From Hypsibius dujardini (taxonomy: Eukaryota > Tardigrada > Eutardigrada > Parachela > Hypsibiidae): a stretch of DNA of 35,850 bases. The notes under the pieces were generated by a model, which saw only the letters and a list, made by a program, of their open reading frames with translations, made no database searches and had not been told where the DNA came from. Both the position numbers and the translations under genes were made by a program. The stretch is taken from the NCBI GenBank assembly GCA_001579985.1, contig LRSR01002061.1, positions 1 to 35,850 on the forward strand, written 5' to 3'. Below, one piece after another: positions 25,409 through 34,426 of this stretch. Positions within the stretch are counted from its first letter, which is position 1. The number at the start of each line of letters is the position of its first letter.

Positions 25409-28148
25409 ATGTCGCAGGAGTATCAAGAACGCGTTGACGACTGGTTCGCAGCCATTCAACGAGCATGTAAAAAGGTACTGAAAATAGATGAAGAAGATAT
25501 CAAGGACATGATTGCCGATAAAGAACGGGAAACCAAGGTAATTCTCCCTCTTCATCATTGCCTTTGAGAATGACTTTAAGATCAACCTTCGAAGTTCCCA
25601 ATTAATTCATTTATTGCGCATTTGTTGACAGAAACCGTGGAGTCGTACGGAAGTTCAATTTCATCTGATCCATCCGCTAGCTGAATTAATCCGCAAGCCG
25701 CCCAAGTAAGCGCCTTGACAGTTTACTTTTCACGCAACTATTTAATTTTTTTAAACAAATAAAAAATAATGATTCTGCACGTAGGCTAACCAATCAAATT
25801 AATGAACGTCCGTCTCATTCGGCAACTGCAGCAGTCGTGCAGCAGTTCGATCAACAGTACGAGAGAGCAAACATTCCCAATTCGACTTCGGGTCTATCAA
25901 CCATAGCCACTCCGTACCGTGAACCACCGCGAAATGTCGGAACGAAATCATCCTCGGGAGAAGATGTTTTTCTCGGACAGCCATCGGGAGCAGCACCTAG
26001 ACCCCAACCAACCATTACACAACCATTCCAAGGCAACAATGAATATCATGCCATGCCGCCGACTGTAGCAAGAGTTTTTGAAGGCAACGACGCGTTCCCT
26101 GCGCTTTCGTCGTCCAACCGACCCGCACTAATGATGACCGAACGAGACGATGATGAAGCAGGTTTTCAAGTTGTCGGTTCTGCTGGCCGGTCTGCAGCAA
26201 CACGACCAACGGCTGTACCACAGCAGCGTGAATCGTCGCCGTCCAATGTAGAAAATATGAACTCTCAACAAGTGGCACCGCAACTTCAGTGAGTCACTCT
26301 TTCATCGGCATTTTTTATGTGGTTCACTCAATCGAAAAGCATAATCTACCAGCAATAAGTAGATCTTGCACATTATTATCACTTAAAATAGGTTTGAAAT
26401 TAACTAAATGTATATCATGTAAATAGTATGCAAATGGAATTTAAAGAGAAGATTTAGCTTCTCGAAAAGAAATTACTTCCCCGTTTAGGTCGACTTATCA
26501 CACCCAGAGGCTCGTTTAGGGTTCTCGCAGATCGGAACCAGGACCCCTCATGGAAGCGCCTGGAAGTGGGTAAAGGAGTAAAATACATTTTTCAAGATTG
26601 ATAGCAAACTTCGGCCTCTTGTCCGTGATCAAACCATCAGTTTCTCGAACACAGTTGGACCGCTCTTTTGAATGTTTTAACATTGAACTGTGAAGTGAAC
26701 TTTAATTGGACCACAGTAAACTTCAAATTTGACCAACTGATGTTTTTGAAATTTTTTGAAATCCCGAGGCGTCCTGGATATCAGACCCCCAGACCCCCAG
26801 AAGTTTCAAAATTATCAAGGACAAAAGACCAAATTTGGGTTCAAAATGTATTTTGCCTCTCTGCCCACCCCCTAGCTCTACCGTGAGGGGTCCTGGTAGC
26901 AACCTGTAAGAACCGTAAACGAGCCTTTTATCATACCTACTAATTTGTTCCACTCGTGGTCAATATTAAATCCCTTTAAATTTCAGGACACAAAAGATTT
27001 TCGTCAAGAACATCTCGCCCAATACGAATCCGAAAATCTTCCATAAGTACTTTTCCACATTTGGACCCTTGGTGACCAGTAGGGTCTATCCGTGTCGCAG
27101 CTACGACACCAGCTGCAACGGAATCGTCGAGTTCGTCGACGTGGAAGGGGCACGGGCCGCGTTGCAGTATACCAATCATAAACTTGACGGTTCTGCTCTG
27201 ACCACCTTCCCCTATCGGGAGAAACCCACGTTCGTGTACCAGATTTTCCTCGGTGGCATACCCAAACAGCTGAGTTCGAAAGAAGTTCACGCGGACGTGA
27301 GCTTACATGTCAAAGTCAGTCTGGTGTTTTGATCAAGGAAACCGCCATAGTCACCCCCCCCCCTTCACTGTTGTCAACGCATTTTGCACCCCGTTTAACC
27401 ATTGACACTCCCTTTTCAACTTGTATTAGTTTATCATTGATTCGATGAACAATTTCGGTACAAATACCTTTAAATATTGAATAACTAGTGAAATATAAAA
27501 TGAACGTCATCAAAGTATTTTTTTCTCTATTGTATTCTACAAATTCAATAAAGGCAAACATGTTTCTGTTTGAATTACCATTTTTTCATGCAGAGATACA
27601 GTTGTATTTTACGAAACTCAGTTTAAGCTGAATTAATTGTGACTTCCAGCTGAGATTTCAAATACTTTAAGACGTTCGTCTTATATGAAATTAAACTCAA
27701 CGATGAACACGAATATCTATAGACTAGCTTGATTTTCAAAGTTCACATTATTTGGGGAAAGGGGATGAATATAGTGTAATGGGGTGAAAAGGGTGTGTTT
27801 TAGGGGGTGAAGCAGTGTAAACACCAGCACAAGTGTTCGTAGTTGGTTTGAAATGTCTTGGCTGGTTTTGTAGGTGAAGGATTTGAACGTTCTAGATGGG
27901 TTCGCGTATTTGGCCGTAGAAAGAGATGAGGACGTGAAGACACTACTGGATAAGGGCTACATCAAGATTGGACATCAGCACGTGAGTGATGACAATTGAA
28001 AATACGTTTGGTTGTAATACCTTTCGCGTCGGCAATGTTGACGACGCGGTGTGGAATTCCGTAAAGTTTATATACGGTACATGGTGATTTTTCGTAGGTG
28101 GAATGCCAGCTGAACAAAAAATCATCTCTAAAGGACAAGCAGCGATAA
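25409..28148 (+). CDS. Tandem-RRM RNA-binding protein
   Basis: Function unknown beyond probable RNA binding. Six exons: 25409-25537, 25632-25705, 25785-26288, 26987-27296, 27874-27981 and 28098-28148. Sum 1176 nt, 391 aa. Residues 1-43 form a charged region starting MSQEYQERVDDWFAAIQ. Residues about 70-236 are polar and low-complexity (Gln, Ser, Pro, Asn), probably disordered. RRM1 lies at about 239-312, with KIFVKNI as RNP2 and GIVEFVDV in the RNP1 position. RRM2 lies at about 320-385, with YQIFLGGIP as RNP2 and GFAYLAVE as RNP1, but only about 26 residues lie between them, so its middle is shorter than usual. The protein ends with Lys-rich KKSSLKDKQR. The ATG is the first after the divergent promoter and opens the longest consistent frame. 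I do not recognise an orthologue; the first RRM with a following GGIP motif faintly recalls CPEB-type proteins. Confidence 0.75.
26495..26937. mobile_element. TIR element in intron 3 of the tandem-RRM gene
   Basis: Inverted ends: left AGGCTCGTTTAGGGTTCT near 26507-26525, right AGAACCGTAAACGAGCCT near 26909-26926, with further pairing of CCAGGACCCCTCA on the left and TGAGGGGTCCTGG on the right. It is flanked by a possible imperfect target duplication, TTATCACACC (26495-26504) and TTATCATACC (26928-26937). The interior has no significant coding frame. Confidence 0.75.
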
Positions 28149-28162
28149 AGCCCAGGAAGGAA

Positions 28163-28168
28163 AATAAA
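28163..28168 (+). promoter_or_regulatory. Possible polyadenylation signal of the tandem-RRM gene
   Basis: AATAAA starts 15 nt past the TAA stop. This is close but possible; no better candidate was noted within the next 100 bp. Confidence 0.4.
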
Positions 28169-29586
28169 CACTAAGGAAACGAAAGATGACCCATAAACAA
28201 AAAAACACAGTACTTTAGATTTTGTGTTTGTTTCTTTCACTTCAATCGATAGCAAAAACAAAAAATGAAGATTTCGCGTATACTGCTTAAATTGTTTGTA
28301 CGAGTATCTTCCCCGTTTCGAGAAGTGTAACAGTTTAATCAGTTTTCTTTGATATTTTTTTCTTTATGTATGAAGAAGAATTATCGCCTTGAACTCTCAA
28401 TTTAAGCGTTCTAAACTTGTCATTCGCTCCAGCTCGTCAAATAAACAACCTGCTTCGAAATAATTCTTGTGTCTTACGAGGCAGACAAAGTTGTTTAGCT
28501 TTGTATTCGTCGGTTAAAAAGCGCGCTCTCCTGCACCTTCCGGCGAATGCTATCAAGAACGTCCGCACACCCGCGAAGCGCTTGAGGGCAACGGCCCGGT
28601 CGACTTAACGGTCAGTTGTTCACTGGGGATGGTGGGGGCGAGCGGGTAGATGGTGGGTTCAAGTTCACCTTCCTGCTTAGTTGAGAGCTCGATCCACGAA
28701 TTTCCGCTAACCATTATGCAGTTTACAGGAACAGGAACGTGAAATTTACACATTGTGTACCACGCCAAGTAAGAAAAAACTGGCAAGCTCATAACCCTCT
28801 CCCTTTGTCCGTTCGTCCAATGTAAAGACGCGTTTCGATTACTAGGGGGCGGCAAAGTGGCCGTCTGAGTAACTCCCTTGAGGCGCCCAGTTGGGGTTCG
28901 GACCCCTAAAACTGCTATTTGAATCCATTTCTTATTCTTAATAAAAAATTTACTTGACAATAATGTAAAAAATAATCTAGTAAATCTAGTATTAGATATT
29001 TTTTTTACAGTTATTATACTTTATATATTGGTTATGTTTAACTTTTAATATTTACTTTAACCTAAACATATTTTTTGTTTGCAAGCATAACATTCTGGAC
29101 GGAATGGCATTTGCAGGGGTTCAGATTTCTGCTGGACCCTCAGAGGCGTCTCCGGGGGAGTTGCGTGGGTTGCGACCCCCGGGTAATCAAAACGCGCCCC
29201 TAGGTCAAGGCAGGCCAGTACAATCATCAAATTATTGAAGGACCCTTCGGCTATGGCAGGCTCACCGGCGCATTCCAGACTTCTGATGCACCCATTGCTT
29301 TGTCGGGATGTCACAATCATTTTCAGTGTAGGAGGAAGAAAGCACAACCATGTGAATCTTCGCCGGTTTTAATTTTAATTAAAGAAGCTCATCTCCCCCG
29401 GCTGTCAGCGGAGCTACACCGATTTCCAAGAGTCTTCGTTAACGCTAGCTTGAGGCACTGCTGTGTTCCGTTGTAATTGTATTTTCACGCAAAACAAATC
29501 CCCACTCACTTGCCAGCTCCTCGCATCTGCCGATAGTCTTGAAACAGTACAATTACTGTGACACTCTGCATTTAATTTGCCTTGAC
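28169..29586. other. Spacer upstream of receptor B
   Basis: No supported gene. Minus-strand open frames at 28553-28960 and 29057-29347 have no recognisable protein features. The stretch includes the repeat copy at 28391-28525 and presumably the receptor B promoter and 5' UTR. Bases 28940-29060 are strongly AT-rich. Confidence 0.55.
28391..28525 (+). repeat. Dispersed direct repeat, copy 1
   Basis: Resembles 34058-34200 in the same orientation. Shared words are AACTTGTCATTCGCTCC, GTCTTACGAGGCAG and GTCGGT, interrupted by substitutions and small indels. This copy lies about 1.1 kb upstream of receptor B. Confidence 0.75.
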
Positions 29587-32500
29587 ATGACCTCCCATGT
29601 CGCCTGTTTAACGTTTATAGCAGTCATGTTTACTGCAATGAGCGGAATCCCCATACCAACTGCCGCCGCCGAAAAGCACAATTCCAAATCTACAGTTGAG
29701 GTGGCTCTTCTTGTCTTTGGCCGCACTTCTCAGACGAGAAGTATTGCTTCGTTGTCTTATTCCGAACCACCCATGAAGATTGCTGCGGACACGGTGACCG
29801 GGCTTTACAACGGAACCCTTAGATTCACTTACGTCCTTACCACAGCACATAACTGCATCACCACAGCCAACGCCCCTGATGAAATACTCGCGGATTGGTA
29901 TTATCGATTCTGGGCACCTGGCCGTGTCTTGATCCTGATTACACCAGGTGACCCCTTAGGAGGTAAGTTAAAGCTCAAGAAAAAGCCATTCCATTGTTAT
30001 CCGAACGTTTTGAGAGATATATTTGATATTCGAATAATTGATTTGGCAGTTCTTGCGAGTCGACACGTAGCACAGTCATATATCTGATTTCTTATGTATC
30101 GACATAGACTACAACTTCCTACACAGAACATGGTGGAAATTGTTGTCTTCTGAGATACTGTTCCCTTATATTGGGGAGGTCTGATCAGTCGTAAAAATAA
30201 TAAAAATACGAAGATCCTGGATAATTACATTCTTATTGCATTTGATGTGATTGTAAAACTATCAATTTTCATGAATGATTTAAAGTAGCTCTTGACTTTA
30301 TCATACTCACATTTTTACTTACCATCGGGTGACTGCACCTGAACATTCTTGAAAACAGGTCAGAGTCAAAACTGGTGCGAAACATTTCGACGTTGCAGTC
30401 AGGCACAACATTTACCTCCACCCCAGGCTCCAAACGAAAATTATGCTGGATCTGATATAAGTTGCTCCAAAATGTCATATGATGAAAATGATGCAGCACG
30501 TGAGATGACTTGTAATGCTTTTAACCTCTTTGTGCTCCACAGTAGCTCGGAACCGAAACATGATGTATCCTAAATTCGTAAACCTAATTTTGCAATGTTT
30601 GACAGATTGCTGGACCGACTCACAGTCCTTATACCGACTGGCCGCCAGCTGGAACACTCTGATAATAAACACGTATGTACCCCACGAAAGCGAAAACGTG
30701 CCACAGAATAAACTGCAAGCATTAGCATTAGTTTTTGAGTAAAAGAAATGCAATTGCCAATCTCAGTGATTGTGTACTAGTAGACTATTCCTGAACAACA
30801 ATTCACTGATTTGTTTTATGTGCGCCCTTAGACACACAGTACTGTATGTATTAGTATAGTACCATATCCGTAAAAGGTATCCATCAGGCCAAGCGACACT
30901 GGCGCATATTGCAATGAAATTCTCCAATTCTAAAGACTTTCTCTTAGTTAAATGGTTTTCCAGTGCGGGTGGAGTAGAACTCGCAGGTAAACGATCCATT
31001 CTGCCGACGACCTTGAGCCTCAGTGTGGCTAATATGCCTTCATACGGGGCTGTGGCGTTGAACTTAATCCAACGCCATAACTGGACGTCCGTGTTTATCG
31101 TCTGGGACTCGAACTCAACTGCGCCGAATAAGGCCACGTCCATCTTCCTGGCCACAGCACTCCAAAAAGGCCAGATCGGTCGTGTAGCGGTCGTGGTGCG
31201 GCAGGTCGATTCCGCCAAGAGCATTGCCTATAAAAATATTTTAACGGAGTTTCGTCAAGTCAGCCGAGGTAAAGGTCAAACACAAAAAACTTAACATACA
31301 CAACTGTGGAATCCAGTGTTAATAATTTCTGTGCTGTTTCGTGTAGTTTTCTTCTACTTCGGTTGGCCAATAGACCTCAGGCAATTTCTGGTAAGCAGTT
31401 GCCATATACCTCAATTGTATGTATAGTTGGAATGTATACTCGCAATCGTCATCTACCACCCATGGGTCGTAATAGTAGTGACCGTTTAACATGATCAGTT
31501 TTGGATCCGGCTGCTCTTTACAGATCACAGCATATTCCCTCAACATGACTAACGGAGAATACGTAAGTTGATTCCACATGGCTTAGCTATGCCATGATTG
31601 TCATGGAAGCCACGCCCATTTTCACATCTTCAATTCACGTCATTGTTTTTCCTTTCAGGTTTACCTTGCCCTGCAATTGCTAAACATTCCTTCACTTTAC
31701 GGCAACTTGACATGGCGTGTTGGAGATGAGCACGATGAGGTCTCTAATTTCCCGGTCATTTCACATTTAGCAAAGCGTGTCAATGTTGTTTGGGATGACC
31801 TTTCATCAGGTAGCCCAATCCGCCTTCCGATCGCTGCTGGTGATTGAGCCTCTCTCCGCAATCATCCAAAACAGTCCATCAGCCGGCGACAATTACACAC
31901 AACAATTGGGTTTGCAGTTTCAGCGAGGCTCCGCCCAACGGCATAACCTCACCTATGCAAGCGCAGTTGACTTCTTGCCAATATTACTGGGCGCATATAA
32001 CTCCATCCTCATCGTCGGACAGGTTCGCCGTAAACAATATGAAATTTATTGGTTGAGAACGGGATGAATTTGAATTCACTGGAATCCCAACTGTTTCCGT
32101 TCTATCTTTCTTAATTTATTTTGCAAGCGAGCCGAGACTAACCTTGTCAAAACCAAAGTAATACTTGCAGGCACCAATTTTTAGGTTGTAGTTTTTTTAG
32201 GTAGATAAAAAAAGCTAGATTGAGCGTTTTAGTTATTAATGACGAACTAAAATATGGCAACTAATTTCGACTAAATGTGCGAAACTAAATAAAGTTAAAC
32301 CCTTTAGTAACTAATCGGTTGTTGAGAAAAAAGCTAAGTGCAGTGTTTGATTATTTAGTTTAGGCAGCCCTAGTCAAGGTCCAGCCCTGACCTTCTGGTA
32401 TAATTATGTTTCGGACGCAAACCTAAATAGGATAGTGTTCAAATACATCACTTGATATTGTCTAAAATCACTAGCAAAACTATGAAAATCAAATAAAAAA

Positions 32501-33409
32501 AGCATAGTTAGCGAGTATTTTTATTTCTGATGTTGACTACAGTCAGTTTATGTTCTGCACCAAACACGTTTAATGCTCTATTAATCTGGTGAATCATGGT
32601 TAAGATGGAGTGGAAGATTCCATCCGGCCCGGGTTCATTGGTTTTAAGATATTTGTCAGGGTGTTAGTGTACAGGACTGTAGCATAATACTCGGAAATGT
32701 TTGTCTTACCTCTAAGGTTTTGCTGGAGGCTTGGCAGTGTGGGTTTGACCTTACCGACGGAAAATATCTAGCTGGAAGGTTTCTCAATCGCTCCTTCAGC
32801 ACACAGGCTGGAACGATGTTTGTTAATCAGGACGGAATTCGGATGGAAACCTTGGTTGTGTCTCATACCATGCCCAACAGCGAATTACGAAAGGTGGGAC
32901 GATCGAGCCTGCATTGAAGTAGCTTAGCAAAAAGAAACAACTCAAACATTGACTGACATTCGTTCGAACTATTTGCAGCCATTTTTCGAGCTGTTCGGCA
33001 AGTCTCAGACCTCTCTCACTCAGTTGCGGGTCATAGACTGGCCCAACCTGGAGTGGCCACCGCCCAACGAACCGCGGTGCGGTTTTAGGAACGAAGAAAT
33101 ATTTTGTAAGTTTGGACGTAACGTTACAATAGTGCGCGTAATTGGGATGATTACAGAATTTGCAAAATATTCTAAGGTTCTGCGTCGAGCACCGTCACCA
33201 ACTGGCTCATCCTTGGCATTGCTATACTGGTGCTTTGTGGATTCACGGGATTCTGGTTTGTATTAAGGTGAGTTTAGTGATTTATTTACGTTATCATTGT
33301 CGAACACACTTTTAGTCTTTTTTATTGCAGAATGCTGAAACGAGAAGATTGGTGGCTAATTAATGAATTACAAGACCGTCGAAATAGAACGTTTGATTAC
33401 GCACACTAG
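29587..33409 (+). CDS. Natriuretic-peptide-receptor-like membrane protein B (clearance type)
   Basis: Paralogue of the gene at 9638 with the same eleven-exon plan. Exons: 29587-29962, 30606-30672, 30964-31268, 31347-31390, 31524-31562, 31659-31739, 31810-32022, 32717-32893, 32979-33105, 33177-33267 and 33331-33409. Sum 1599 nt, 532 aa. A signal peptide covers about residues 1-28 if translation starts at 29587; an in-frame ATG at 29539 would lengthen the N-terminus and spoil the signal. Landmarks: LVFGRTSQTRSIASLSYSEP, YNGT, DWYYRFWAPGRVLILITPGD, CWTDSQSLYRLAASWNTLI, VFFYFGWPIDLRQFL, MTNGEYVYLALQLL, LYGNLTW, FVNQDGIRMETLVVSHT and WPPPNEPRCGFRNEEIF. The membrane helix is at about 484-506, followed by a 26-residue tail with EDWWLINELQDRRN and TAG. 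There is no kinase or cyclase domain. The exon 6 donor (GTCTCT) is weak, but the 70-bp intron must be removed to keep frame. Introns are mostly shorter than in receptor A. Confidence 0.87.
32160..32370. repeat. Degraded AT-rich repeat in receptor B intron 7
   Basis: TTTAGTTATTAATGACG- and CTAAATAAAGTT-type sequence resembling the repeats at 1640-2040 and 10,040-10,470, ending near GGCAGCCCTAG. Family membership is judged by eye only. Confidence 0.35.
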
Positions 33410-33606
33410 GTAATGCTTTGAGTACACTAATTCGCTGGGAGAAAAAAATGGATAGCAATAACGTTGATATTGTTATGATGCGTTGCCCTCGCCGTTTTTC
33501 CGACCGATAAACCAACCATTGCTGGCAGGGACCCTAAACCATCCCCGCCACTATGCGGTGAGGGTGGGGTCGGGCAGTAGTGAGTTGAGGTAAGCCCGAA
33601 AGGGAT

Positions 33607-33612
33607 AATAAA
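33607..33612 (+). promoter_or_regulatory. Polyadenylation signal of receptor B
   Basis: AATAAA about 200 nt past the TAG stop. Confidence 0.55.
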
Positions 33613-34057
33613 GCCTGTTGGAAGTGGCAAAAAATACTTTTACCATCCACCGGACCGGGGGAGGGACAAGGTTTGACATGTAATCTAAACATGCAGCAAA
33701 GGATGTCTTCCAGCTTGTAATACTGTCATGTGTCTATCTAAGACTCAAGGTTGTTTACAGCGATGATTTTTAGGAATCTCCCTCGAAATCCATCCAATCA
33801 CAAGTTATTTAATTTATCGGTTTAACGAATGACGTTGCACGTTGATGGGCAAATAAAAATTTTACTTGGTATTTTTGGTAATGGCTATAATAACCTTGTC
33901 CAGCTGTGAAACACATCATACCATATTTGAGGTATCCATAACATTTTGACAAATTCAGCAAAAATCACACAAAGGTTCGCACGCACACTAACCTACTTTC
34001 AGTTTGTCCAGAAATGAAGGCACCCCCCCCCCTGGCATGGGGCAGCATTATCTCCTG

Positions 34058-34200
34058 GAATTCTCAGCTTAATCGTTTTAACTTGTCATTCGCTCCTGCT
34101 CGTAAATTAAACACCCTGTTTAGAATAATTGTTTTGTCTTACGAGGCAGGCTAAACCGTTCAAGTTGTCCAACTTTACAGTCGTCGGTCTCAAAACGCTC
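34058..34200 (+). repeat. Dispersed direct repeat, copy 2
   Basis: Second copy of the sequence at 28391-28525, in the same orientation, located about 230 bp upstream of the cathepsin-like start codon. Confidence 0.75.
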
Positions 34201-34426
34201 ACAATTCACAAGGACTCGTATCTGAAAGAGCATTATCAGCCAGCCGATTAAAGTGACATATAGTGCGATATAGGACGGCTGTGGTACCAGAAATTGTAAC
34301 TCAATTTCAGGTCACAATTAAACTCGAGACAGCGCCAGCGCGTACGCCTTCCGTGTCTTCGGAAAGTTTATTGCAGGAACGTAGGAAACTCGTCTTTTTG
34401 CACAGTTAGTGGAAGAAACTACCAAA

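Larger units (their letters stand above)
33410..34426. other. Spacer between receptor B and the cathepsin-like gene
   Basis: Begins with the receptor B 3' UTR and its polyadenylation signal, contains a C-run near 34022 and the repeat copy at 34058-34200, and ends with the presumed promoter of the cathepsin-like gene. No further coding block was found. Confidence 0.6.

Noticed and set aside
28553-28960. Minus-strand ORF of 135 codons in the spacer upstream of receptor B
   Set aside because: No family resemblance, no splice context; mixed-composition sequence with repeat-like parts.
29057-29347. Minus-strand ORF of 96 codons
   Set aside because: No recognisable domain or neighbouring exon on the same strand; cannot be supported as a gene.
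31319-31579. Minus-strand ORF of 86 codons opposite receptor B exons 4 and 5
   Set aside because: It looks protein-like, but the plus-strand exons with matching phases and a counterpart in receptor A account for the locus; the rest of the frame falls on intron DNA.
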